A stretch of DNA of 14,320 nucleotides from Collinsella sp. (GTDB lineage Bacteria; Actinomycetota; Coriobacteriia; Coriobacteriales; Coriobacteriaceae), in contig JAHHSP010000022.1 in the NCBI GenBank assembly GCA_020025115.1, forward strand, positions 1-14,320. The letters are read 5' to 3'. How positions within the stretch are numbered: the first letter of the stretch is position 1; each line of letters opens with the position of its first letter. Under the pieces are notes generated by a model that did no database searches, was not told where the DNA came from, and saw only the letters and a program-made list of their open reading frames with translations. The translations under genes and the position numbers were made by a program. Of the stretch, positions 1 to 6,067 are shown one piece after another.

Positions 1-142
1 GGGGGGTTCCTCGGAGGACGATCGCGGCGAGGCGCCCGTGCTGGCTCCGCTGCGGGCCTCCACCGTCTCCAGGCGTCCGTCCACGCACCCCCGCCGCCCC
101 TTTGTCCCGTCGCGCAAAAAAGGCGCGCGGGGTTCCCTCAAC

Positions 143-1354
143 GTGGTGCTCGCCATCGATTCGTTTAAGGGATGCGCCACGAGCGCGCAGGTCGAGACGT
201 GGCTCGCCGAGGGAATGGGTCGAGCGGACGCGGCTGTGCGCATCTCCTCGATTCCCGTGGCGGATGGGGGAGAGGGAACCGTCGAGGCGCTGCAGCGCGC
301 GCTGGGCGGCGAAGTGCGCCGCATTCCCGCGAGCGCGCCGGTCGCCGGTCGTGTCGATGCATCCTATCTGGTTTTCGACGATGCCGGGTGCCGCAGCGCC
401 GTGATAGAGACGGCCCAGGCCGCCGGGATCGGCTCCTCCCCCCGGACCCATGAGGCGGCGTGTGCCGCCACGACCCGTGGCGTGGGTGAGCTGATCGCCG
501 ATGCGGTCTCGCGGGGGGCCGAGACGGTGTATGTCGGCCTTGGCGGTAGCGCCACCGTGGACGGCGGCATTGGCATGCTGCAGGCGCTGGGGGCGCATAT
601 GCTCGATGCGTCGGGTGAGCAGGTCGCCACCGGACTTGCCGGCGTGCGCGATCTTGATGCGATTGATCTGGCTCCCGCGCGGGCAATGCTCTCCGGCGTT
701 CGGTTGGTGGCGTTGTCCGACGTGAGGAGTCCGCTTGTGGGCCCGCGTGGCGCCGTGCGCGTGTTCGGCCCACAGAAGGGGTTGGGCGCCGGTCTCTCCG
801 AGGACGATCGCGATGAGCTGCTTGCGACGTGCGACGGCTGGATGTCCGCGTATGGGGTGCGCCTTACGGCGGCGCGCGATGCGCTGGATGGCGGCCCCGG
901 GCAAGTGGGACGTATCGGAGCTCGGCCCAAGTCCCTGCTCGGCGTCCCCGGCTCCGGTGCCGCGGGCGGCTTGGGGGCCGCCTTGCTTGCGCTTGGCGCC
1001 GAGCTCGTGTCCGGAATCGATGCCGTGCTCGGTATGGCCGGGTTCGACAATGCGATGCACACCGCGGACCTGGTGGTCACGGGCGAAGGCGCCATCGATG
1101 CGCAGACTGCCCAGGGCAAGGTTCCGGTGGGGGTGGCCCGTCGCGCGAAACGGCTGCGCCCCGATGTTCCCGTGATCGCGGTTTGCGGATCGCGCGAAGA
1201 AGGGCTCGACGCGGTGTACGACGCGGGCATCGATGCGGTGCTGCCCGTGGGAGCCGGCCCCCAGGCGCTCGATGAGGCTCTCGACCCCGATTGTGCCCGC
1301 AGGAACCTTCAGATGGCAGGTGAGACCATCTGCCGCCTGGCAACGATGGCGTAA
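143..1354 (+). CDS. Glycerate 2-kinase family protein (GarK/GlxK type)
   Basis: Predicted ATP-dependent cytoplasmic kinase that phosphorylates D-glycerate and feeds it into lower glycolysis. Visible family signatures are DSFKG close to the N-terminus, VADGGEGTVEAL, GLGGSATVDGG in the middle and VTGEGAIDAQTAQGK near the C-terminus, all in family order. I place the start at GTG 143 because the family normally begins only a few residues before the DSFKG motif, which gives about 403 residues against the usual 375-385. The frame stays open upstream through GTG 38 to the left window edge, but that extension is Arg/Pro/Ser-rich and unlike a kinase N-terminus. The Shine-Dalgarno for 143 is weak (GGGG at 129-132), so the start is uncertain. 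No glycerate pathway partner is visible nearby. Product call is firm; exact substrate position (2- or 3-phosphorylation) is not decided by sequence alone. Confidence 0.88.
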   Translation: MVLAIDSFKGCATSAQVETWLAEGMGRADAAVRISSIPVADGGEGTVEALQRALGGEVRRIPASAPVAGRVDASYLVFDDAGCRSAVIETAQAAGIGSSPRTHEAACAATTRGVGELIADAVSRGAETVYVGLGGSATVDGGIGMLQALGAHMLDASGEQVATGLAGVRDLDAIDLAPARAMLSGVRLVALSDVRSPLVGPRGAVRVFGPQKGLGAGLSEDDRDELLATCDGWMSAYGVRLTAARDALDGGPGQVGRIGARPKSLLGVPGSGAAGGLGAALLALGAELVSGIDAVLGMAGFDNAMHTADLVVTGEGAIDAQTAQGKVPVGVARRAKRLRPDVPVIAVCGSREEGLDAVYDAGIDAVLPVGAGPQALDEALDPDCARRNLQMAGETICRLATMA

Positions 1355-1393
1355 CGTAGCCGCGCTCGGGGTGTGGGCTCACCGTGTTGGAGC

Positions 1394-1422
1394 TGGACGA
1401 GGAGCCTCCGAACGGCTACCAT
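1394..1422 (+). promoter_or_regulatory. Putative promoter of the SRP RNA
   Basis: A -35-like TGGACG (1394-1399, 4/6 to TTGACA) lies 17 bp before a -10-like TACCAT (1417-1422, 4/6). Transcription would start near 1429-1430, just before the first base that can pair in the SRP RNA helix. The elements are individually weak; position is the main support. Confidence 0.4.
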
Positions 1423-1441
1423 AGTCAAACACGCCTCGCGC

Positions 1442-1538
1442 GTTCGATGGGTTCGGGTGACGTTATGTTCCGAACCTGGTCAGGTCCGGAAGGAAGCAGC
1501 CATAAGGAGCCTCTGACGGGCACCCGTTCCCATCGAGC
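1442..1538 (+). ncRNA. ffs: Bacterial small signal recognition particle RNA (4.5S type)
   Basis: RNA scaffold of the signal recognition particle, which with Ffh targets nascent membrane and secreted proteins to the membrane. The near-invariant core CCTGGTCAGGTCCGGAAGG begins at 1475, with the GGAA tetraloop and the following AAGCAGC. The outer helix is visible: CGATGGG (1445-1451) pairs with CCCATCG (1529-1535) and CGGGTG (1454-1459) with CACCCG (1521-1526), separated by a TT/TT internal loop. A further helix CGCCTC (1432-1437) with GGGGCG (1543-1548), followed by TTTT at 1550-1553, suggests that the primary transcript runs about 1430-1553 and that the outermost stem doubles as the terminator. 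Coordinates given are the conserved RNA; mature ends are estimates. Confidence 0.95.
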
Positions 1539-1663
1539 ACACGGGGCGCTTTTCTATGCGGAATTCCCCTCTAAGGTAATAGGCGCGATAGAGGCCATGG
1601 AGCATCTATCATACCGTGCGGTCAAAATCGCCCGTGCGGACACCCTTTTCGACAGTAAATACA

Positions 1664-1677
1664 CGAACATACGTTCT
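1664..1677 (+). promoter_or_regulatory. LexA/DinR (SOS) box
   Basis: CGAACATACGTTCT matches 13 of 14 positions of the Gram-positive LexA (DinR) consensus CGAACRNRYGTTYC, with the core GAAC-N4-GTTC intact. It covers exactly where the -35 element of the promoter for the following orphan gene would lie, the usual position for a repressor. Seen directly as sequence; LexA binding is inference. Confidence 0.6.
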
Positions 1678-1683
1678 GGTTTT

Positions 1684-1692
1684 TGCTATACT
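1684..1692 (+). promoter_or_regulatory. Extended -10 promoter of the orphan SOS-box gene
   Basis: TGC followed by TATACT (1687-1692, 5/6 to TATAAT) forms an extended -10. The -35 position (1664-1669) is poor (CGAACA) and lies inside the LexA-like box, as expected for an extended -10 promoter under repressor control. The predicted start of transcription is about 1699, leaving a leader of roughly 25 nt. Confidence 0.5.
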
Positions 1693-1722
1693 GATGCCAC
1701 GGAGACAGACGAGGGAAAGGGG

Positions 1723-2076
1723 ATGGCGATGGATGTATTCGACAGCGGAGCGGTGTTGTTTGCGAGCGAGGAAGAGGGGGAGCGCCTGAGGATCGAGTGC
1801 TCGATCACGTCGAGGGGTTCGCTTCATATCGCTCAGGAAAGCTCGGGGCCATTGACGCAGTGGAGTTTTGGGGAGAGCCCGCATACGGTCGAGGCGACGG
1901 TCGATCCGACGGGCGTCGGCGAACTTTTGGATTATTTCCATCTGGATGCCGCACATTTGCTGCCCGCGGTGCTGCGCCTGGAGTATACGGGCTACGAGTG
2001 CTTCTCCAACCTGTGCGGACTGATGAAGCGCCTCGGAATACCATATGAGATCGGGGAAGCTGCGATTGTGAGGTAG
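1723..2076 (+). CDS. Hypothetical acidic protein, possibly SOS-regulated
   Basis: I do not recognise this protein. It is 117 residues, acidic, with no signal peptide, membrane segment or obvious catalytic motif. The N-terminal half looks beta-rich (alternating hydrophobic residues around LRIECSI and SLHIAQ) and the C-terminal half has probable helices with YECFSNLCGLMKRLGIPYE near the end. ATG 1723 has GAGGG at 1711-1715 with 8 nt spacing; ATG 1729, two codons on, is preceded by AAAGGGG and is an equal alternative. The frame is open as far back as 1384, but that stretch is the SRP RNA and promoter region, so a longer protein is very unlikely. It stands alone, with its own promoter and a LexA-like box. 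By position it could be a DNA-damage response protein such as a division inhibitor, but nothing in the protein proves that. Confidence 0.7.
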   Translation: MAMDVFDSGAVLFASEEEGERLRIECSITSRGSLHIAQESSGPLTQWSFGESPHTVEATVDPTGVGELLDYFHLDAAHLLPAVLRLEYTGYECFSNLCGLMKRLGIPYEIGEAAIVR

Positions 2077-2079
2077 TTT

Positions 2080-2119
2080 GCATTCTTGATGCTAGATTAC
2101 AATAATTGTAAAAGAATGC
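2080..2119. repeat. AT-rich nested palindrome, Fur/PerR-like 7-1-7 box
   Basis: TTACAATAATTGTAA (2097-2111) is a perfect 7-1-7 inverted repeat. It is enclosed by a second perfect pair, GCATTCTT (2080-2087) and AAGAATGC (2112-2119), with a 9-nt bulge on the left. It lies just after the stop of the orphan gene and 18 bp before the -35 of tRNA-Arg. The inner palindrome differs from the PerR box TTATAATNATTATAA at two symmetric positions. It could be an operator or a transcript-end hairpin of the orphan gene; there is no U-tract. Confidence 0.45.
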
Positions 2120-2129
2120 TAATTATTCC

Positions 2130-2161
2130 TTGACTCGATGTATCACTGATGGCAATATATA
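2130..2161 (+). promoter_or_regulatory. Putative promoter of tRNA-Arg
   Basis: TTGACT (2130-2135, 5/6 to TTGACA) is a good -35. The -10 is less clear within CAATATATA (2153-2161); TATATA at 2156-2161 has a long 20-bp spacer and CAATAT at 2153-2158 the ideal 17 bp but poorer match. The tRNA starts 10-13 nt downstream. Confidence 0.5.
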
Positions 2162-2170
2162 CCACGCGTT

Positions 2171-2247
2171 GCGGCGTTACCTCAGCTGGATAGAGGGTCT
2201 GACTACGAATCAGAACGTCACAGGTTCGAATCCTGTACGCCGCACCA
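2171..2247 (+). tRNA. tRNA-Arg (anticodon ACG)
   Basis: Complete 77-nt cloverleaf with encoded CCA. The acceptor stem is GCGGCGT (2171-2177) with ACGCCGC (2237-2243), the anticodon arm is CTGAC-TACGAA-TCAG with ACG as anticodon (A34 presumably converted to inosine to read CGN codons), and the T arm contains GGTTCGAATCC. Discriminator A at 2244 and CCA at 2245-2247. Confidence 0.97.
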
Positions 2248-2258
2248 GTCGAACTTTT

Positions 2259-2284
2259 AAGCCCCCAGAAATGGGGGCTTTTTT
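2259..2284 (+). terminator. Rho-independent terminator of tRNA-Arg
   Basis: AAGCCCCC (2259-2266) pairs perfectly with GGGGGCTT (2273-2280) across a 6-nt loop and runs into six T residues (2279-2284). It ends the tRNA-Arg transcript and keeps it from running into the convergent oxidoreductase gene. Confidence 0.93.
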
Positions 2285-2359
2285 CTTTTGCATCGTACTC
2301 TTTTGCGGCATGTATTTTAATGGCGCTGACACATCAACCCCGTGCGGAGATGGGCACGT

Positions 2360-2405
2360 AAAACGCAAGGCGCCCCGCGCACGCAACCTGCATGCGCGGG
2401 GCGCC
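2360..2405 (-). terminator. Terminator of the cysE-oxidoreductase transcript
   Basis: A 16-bp stem with one G-T wobble pairs 2369-2384 with 2390-2405 across a 5-nt loop (2385-2389). On the minus strand it is followed by TTGCGTTTT (2360-2368). It lies 24 bp past the stop of the oxidoreductase gene. The T-tract is imperfect but the stem is very strong. Confidence 0.85.
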
Positions 2406-2429
2406 CTCGGCGAGGGTTTCGAGAGATTT

Positions 2430-4349
2430 CTACGCCTCGAGACCGACCAGGAAGCCTTCGCGAATGGCGTCGAGCGCACGGCGCGGGCGATTGGCGTCGC
2501 CGATGGTGCAATGCGGGATGTCGGCGGCGTCCAGGGCCGCGATGAGCTCATCGTTACCGCGGGCACGGGAGCCGACGGCGACCACTACGGCGTCGCAGGC
2601 GACCTCGCGCACGTCCTCACCGGACTTAACGCGCACGCCGGACTCGGTGAGCCCGTCGAAGGCGGTGGAGGTCAGAATCTCGACGCCGAGCTTGGCGAGC
2701 TTGCCAAAGACGCACGTCGCGCGCGCGGAGCCCAGGTCGGCACCGGCGCGCTCGGCCATTTCGAGCACGGTGATCTGCTTGCCGGCGGTTGCCAGCGCGT
2801 CGGCGACCTCCAAGCCCACCAGGCCGCCGCCGATAACGACGACGTGCTCGCCCTCAACGGACTCGCCTTCGAGCACGTCATGCGCGACGTGCACGTTGTC
2901 GGCAGAGAGGCCCATGGTGATGGGCTCGGCGCCGTTGGCGAGAACCACGCGATCGAAGTGCTCCTCGGCAATGGTCTCGGACGTGAAGGGGGTCTCCAGG
3001 CGGATCTCGACGCCGCTGCGGCGCGCCTGCTTGCCCATGAGGATCGCGGCGGCCTCCATCTCCTGCTTTCCGGGCGCCTTGCCCGCGGTGACGAACTGGC
3101 CGCCCAGGTGGTCGGTCGCCTCGAACACGACGGCTTCGTGACCGCGTGCGACGAGGGTCTCGGCGGCCATCAGGCCGGCTACGCCTCCGCCAACCACGGC
3201 GATGCGGCAGGGCTTTTCGGTCGTCTCGACCTTCCAGTCGAGCTCATGGCCGACGAGCGGGTTGCGCAGGCAGGTGATGTGCTCGAAGTTGCGCATGTCC
3301 GCAAAACCGTCGAGGCATCCCTGGTCGCAGCCCACGCAGTAGACGATGCTGTCCGTGTGGCCCTCGCGCGCCTTGTTGCAGAACTCGGGGTCGGCAAGCT
3401 GGGCGCGCCCCATGACAACGAGGTCGACCTGGTCTTCCTCGAGGATCTTCTCGGCGATCTGCGGGGTGTTGATGCGCCCGACGCCGATGGTGGGCATGCC
3501 GGTCTCACGACGGATGCGCGCGGCGTTGGCGATGTTGAAGCCGGGGGCCAGGTCGATGGGCGGAACCTCGAGCGCGTTGGCGGCGGAAACGACGTTGCCA
3601 CGGGAGATGTCGAGCACGTCGACACCGGCCTCGCGGGCCATCTTGCAGAACTCGATGGTGTCCTCGACGGTCATGCCGTTCTCGAGGCAGTCGTCATGCG
3701 CGTCGATGCGCATGAACAGGGGCATGTCCTCGGGGATGTTCTCGCGGATCGCGCGGATGCAGGCGAGCGGGAACTTGGCGCGGTTCTCCAGGCTGCCTCC
3801 CCATTCGTCGTCGCGGTGGTTGAGGCCGGCGGAGAGGAAGGAGTGCGGGAGGTAGTTGTGGGCGCAATGGAACTCGATGCAGTCGTAGCCGGCCTCTACG
3901 CAGCGCGCCGCGGCGGCACCGTAGCAATCGATGATCTCGTGGATCTGCTCGACGGTGATGCCGGGAATCGTGAAGCCGTGGACGGTCATCTCGTTGGGGA
4001 CCAAGATCTGGGCCGCCGGGTCCATGGCGACGGCGATGGAGCCCTGCCAGAGCTGGACGCCGGCACGGCCGCCCTCGGCGTGGATGGCGTCGGTGAGGCG
4101 TTTGTGACCCTCGATGAAGCGGTCCTCGGCAAGCGACAGGAAGCAGTTGGGCGAGCTCGGTGCATGAACGGCCGTGACCTCGACGATGGAGAGGCCCACG
4201 CCGCCGGCGGCGCGGACGCGGTGGTACTCCACGAGTTTATCGGTGACGGCGCGCTCATCGCACATGCGCGTGCCCATGGCGGGCATCACGATGCGATTGC
4301 GCATGGTGAGGGAGCGGACGGAGTAGGGCTCGAAGAGCTTGGGGAACAT
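2430..4349 (-). CDS. Old yellow enzyme/FAD-dependent 4Fe-4S oxidoreductase (FadH/BaiCD-like)
   Basis: A 639-residue NAD(P)H-dependent flavin enzyme of the 2,4-dienoyl-CoA reductase type, with an N-terminal FMN-binding TIM barrel (about 1-335), a 4Fe-4S knuckle and a C-terminal FAD/NAD(P)-binding half. The catalytic HxAHxY motif is at 161-166 with Tyr166, followed by EWGGSLENR. The cluster cysteines are Cys338, Cys341, Cys345 and Cys360. Dinucleotide folds are seen as VVGGGVAGL (385-393) and VVVIGGGLVGLEV (503-515). I chose ATG 4349 because AGGAGA lies 5-7 nt upstream and the family begins with FPKLFEPY; a start 14 codons earlier would add an unconserved tail. It lies 50 bp behind cysE on the same strand, probably co-transcribed. 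The family includes fatty dienoyl-CoA, bile-acid (BaiCD, BaiH) and isoflavone (daidzein) reductases; sequence alone does not show which substrate applies. Confidence 0.92.
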   Translation of the reverse strand: MFPKLFEPYSVRSLTMRNRIVMPAMGTRMCDERAVTDKLVEYHRVRAAGGVGLSIVEVTAVHAPSSPNCFLSLAEDRFIEGHKRLTDAIHAEGGRAGVQLWQGSIAVAMDPAAQILVPNEMTVHGFTIPGITVEQIHEIIDCYGAAAARCVEAGYDCIEFHCAHNYLPHSFLSAGLNHRDDEWGGSLENRAKFPLACIRAIRENIPEDMPLFMRIDAHDDCLENGMTVEDTIEFCKMAREAGVDVLDISRGNVVSAANALEVPPIDLAPGFNIANAARIRRETGMPTIGVGRINTPQIAEKILEEDQVDLVVMGRAQLADPEFCNKAREGHTDSIVYCVGCDQGCLDGFADMRNFEHITCLRNPLVGHELDWKVETTEKPCRIAVVGGGVAGLMAAETLVARGHEAVVFEATDHLGGQFVTAGKAPGKQEMEAAAILMGKQARRSGVEIRLETPFTSETIAEEHFDRVVLANGAEPITMGLSADNVHVAHDVLEGESVEGEHVVVIGGGLVGLEVADALATAGKQITVLEMAERAGADLGSARATCVFGKLAKLGVEILTSTAFDGLTESGVRVKSGEDVREVACDAVVVAVGSRARGNDELIAALDAADIPHCTIGDANRPRRALDAIREGFLVGLEA

Positions 4350-4399
4350 GGTTCTCCTATCGATACGCGTGTGTGCGGTGCTGGACCACAATAGCGTAT

Positions 4400-5104
4400 C
4401 TAGGCTTCGTTAAGCAGGTTCTTCACCAGTGCTCCAAGATCGGCGACCTGTTGCTCGAGCTCGGCGATGCGGCGGGCGTTGTCGGCTATGCCCTCGCGGT
4501 TCATGATCGAGGCCTCCTCGACGGGGTCGGGCATGGTCTCGCGGTGATGGGTCGCGTCAAAGGACTCGGCGAGCACGCGGCATCCGTTGCGGCGCACCAC
4601 GCGGCCGGGGATACCCACCACGGTGCTGTCGCTCGGCACGTCTTTGACCACGACCGAGTTCCCGCCGATGCGCACATTGTCACCGATGGAGATGTTGCCG
4701 AGCACTTTGGCGCCCGTTCCCACGGTGACGTTGTTGCCCAGGGTGGGGTGACGCTTGCCGCATTCGTTGCCCGTGCCGCCGAGCGTGACACCCTGATAGA
4801 GCACGCAATCATCGCCCACCACGGCGGTCTCGCCGATGACGACCCCCATGGCGTGATCGATGAACAGGCGCCGCCCGATGCGCGCTGCGGGGTGGATTTC
4901 GACACCGCTGAAAAAACGGGTGATCTGCGAGAGGGCTCGGGCAAGTCCGCGCATGCCGTGGTTCCACAGCCAGTGCTCCGGCGCGTGCATCCATTTGGCG
5001 TGCAGCCCCGGATAGGACAGGAGGATCACAAGCGAGCTTTGGGCCGCCGGATCGTTTGCCTTGACGGCGGCGATGTCCTCGCGGACGGTGGCGATGGCTC
5101 CCAT
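4400..5104 (-). CDS. cysE: Serine O-acetyltransferase
   Basis: Transfers acetyl from acetyl-CoA to serine, giving O-acetylserine, the carbon skeleton for cysteine synthesis. The 234-residue protein has the short N-terminal helical part typical of Gram-positive CysE, then a left-handed beta-helix of hexapeptide repeats (about 70-165). The catalytic pair is seen as FIDHAMG with Asp83-His84, and the second active-site histidine His119 in GKRHPTLG. Residues about 200-234 form a charged heptad-like tail (NARRIAELEQQVADLGALV), a likely coiled coil for oligomer assembly. ATG 5104 has AAAGGAGG directly upstream, which decides the start although the frame is open for another 78 codons. A good promoter precedes it. 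The gene is followed within 50 bp by the oxidoreductase. No T-box or other cysteine riboswitch is visible in the approximately 50-nt leader. Confidence 0.95.
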   Translation of the reverse strand: MGAIATVREDIAAVKANDPAAQSSLVILLSYPGLHAKWMHAPEHWLWNHGMRGLARALSQITRFFSGVEIHPAARIGRRLFIDHAMGVVIGETAVVGDDCVLYQGVTLGGTGNECGKRHPTLGNNVTVGTGAKVLGNISIGDNVRIGGNSVVVKDVPSDSTVVGIPGRVVRRNGCRVLAESFDATHHRETMPDPVEEASIMNREGIADNARRIAELEQQVADLGALVKNLLNEA

Positions 5105-5159
5105 ATCCCTCCTTTGATACGCGCGGCTGCGGCGCGACTCTCGCAGTGTGTGAGCTGCA

Positions 5160-5188
5160 AGTGTACGCGCCCGCTCCGCTAATGTCGA
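5160..5188 (-). promoter_or_regulatory. Promoter of cysE
   Basis: Read on the minus strand, TCGACA (5183-5188, 5/6 to TTGACA) and TACACT (5160-5165, 4/6 to TATAAT) are separated by exactly 17 bp. Transcription would start near 5153, giving a leader of about 50 nt with a GC-rich hairpin-prone segment and then the Shine-Dalgarno. Confidence 0.6.
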
Positions 5189-5212
5189 GAGAATCGGTAG
5201 GATTAAAATCGC

Positions 5213-5234
5213 GGTGCGCACCTGTGCGCGGTGC
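5213..5234. repeat. GC-rich palindromes between divergent cysE and dedA
   Basis: Two overlapping inverted repeats: GGTGCGCACC (5213-5222, perfect) and GCGCAC-CT-GTGCGC (5216-5229, perfect 6-2-6). The unit GCGGTGCGC is also echoed in reverse order as GTGCGCGGTGC. The site lies about 25 bp upstream of the cysE -35 and could be an operator; no known regulator motif was matched. Confidence 0.35.
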
Positions 5235-5336
5235 ATGCCGAGAGGTTTTGGAAAGACTGCGGACGTTACCTCGTCTTTACATGCGTTCGGTATCATATCG
5301 ACATTTGCAGTTGCAGCATGATCAGGAAGGCATCCC

Positions 5337-5987
5337 ATGCAAGAGGCATTTTTCGGCTTTATCAGCCAGTTCGGCTATATCGCGGTGGCCGCGCTCATCC
5401 TTCTCGAGAACGTCTTTCCGCCCATCCCCAGTGAGCTCATCCTGCCCCTGTCGGGCTTTCTCGCCACGCAGACCGAGATGACGCTTCCCGGCGTCATCAT
5501 CGCCTCGACGGTTGGTTCGGTCGTGGGCGCGTATTTCCTCTACGGCATCGGCCGTCTGCTTTCTCAGGAGCGTCTCGAGGGGTTCTTCGATACAAAGCCC
5601 ATGCGCATGTTGGGGTTTGATTCCGGAGATGTGGCCAAGGCCATCGGCTGGTTCGACCGGAAGGGCCAGATCACGGTGCTCATCTGCCGCTGCATTCCCG
5701 TGGTGCGCAGCCTCATCTCCATTCCCGCCGGCACCGCCAAGATGAACATGGTGCGGTTTGCCCTGTACACGCTCGTGGGTTCGCTCGTGTGGAACGCCAT
5801 CCTGTGCACGCTGGGATTTTGGGCCGGCGGCGCTTGGGAGCAGATTACCGCCCAGGCCGAGTGGGTGTCCAATGTGGTGAAGGTCGTCATCATCGTTGCC
5901 GCCGTGGGTGTTGTGGCATGGTGGGTCAAGTTCCGCATCCTGCCCGCTCGCGCTGAGCAGAAGCGTCGTGAGGCCGAGGGCGAGTAG
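5337..5987 (+). CDS. DedA-family membrane protein (SNARE-associated/VTT domain)
   Basis: A 216-residue integral membrane protein. The family signatures are both present: Glu24 with FPPIPSE (27-33) in the first re-entrant segment, and RCIPVVRS (118-125) with Arg118 and Arg124, followed by IPAG (129-132). Hydrophobic segments are seen near 12-24, 50-72, 130-165 and 176-200, and the tail is basic and soluble (RAEQKRREAEGE). DedA proteins are established as undecaprenyl-phosphate or phospholipid translocases that depend on the proton motive force; here a role in recycling the C55 lipid carrier for cell-wall synthesis is the default inference. ATG 5337 has AGGAAGG 6 nt upstream. It is divergent from cysE. 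A TATCAT -10 at 5291-5296 is the best promoter candidate, without a convincing -35. Confidence 0.92.
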   Translation: MQEAFFGFISQFGYIAVAALILLENVFPPIPSELILPLSGFLATQTEMTLPGVIIASTVGSVVGAYFLYGIGRLLSQERLEGFFDTKPMRMLGFDSGDVAKAIGWFDRKGQITVLICRCIPVVRSLISIPAGTAKMNMVRFALYTLVGSLVWNAILCTLGFWAGGAWEQITAQAEWVSNVVKVVIIVAAVGVVAWWVKFRILPARAEQKRREAEGE

Positions 5988-6052
5988 CGCCTCACCGCGT
6001 GTGCGGAGCGTTTCCTGCCGATTAATTCCACCGTCACTCCATCGCGACGGAG

Positions 6053-6058
6053 TACAAT
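6053..6058 (+). promoter_or_regulatory. -10 element upstream of the ilvE leader
   Basis: TACAAT matches 5/6 of TATAAT. Transcription would start around 6065, two to three bases before the ATG of the Ile-Leu-Val mini-ORF, so the leader peptide would be almost leaderless. No clear -35 at the 17-bp position. Confidence 0.4.
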
Positions 6059-6067
6059 CAAGCGAAC

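Noticed and set aside
106..131. Hairpin before glycerate kinase as a terminator of an upstream gene
   Set aside because: The stem is broken by a bulge and no T-tract follows on either strand.
364..1230. Minus-strand 288-codon frame opposite glycerate kinase
   Set aside because: Low-complexity Ser/Pro/Ala/Arg composition and antisense to a gene with clear kinase motifs.
1587..1639. Inverted repeat GATAGA/TCTATC around CCATGG and direct repeat CCGTGCGG upstream of the orphan gene
   Set aside because: The repeats are only 6-8 bases long and of the kind expected by chance; they do not align with the promoter or LexA-like box.
1384..1722. Longer version of the orphan protein starting at 1384
   Set aside because: The extra 113 codons would cover the SRP RNA, the LexA-like box and the -10 promoter; a start with Shine-Dalgarno exists at 1723 or 1729.
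2130..4394. A 754-codon open frame on the plus strand across the oxidoreductase region
   Set aside because: It is antisense to a well-recognised enzyme, runs through the tRNA-Arg gene and a terminator, has a His/Asp/Gly-rich composition typical of mirror frames in GC-rich DNA, and shows no domain.
5105..5152. T-box or SAM riboswitch in the cysE leader
   Set aside because: The leader is only about 50 nt after the best promoter; no T-box motif and no antiterminator/terminator pair with a T-tract is present.
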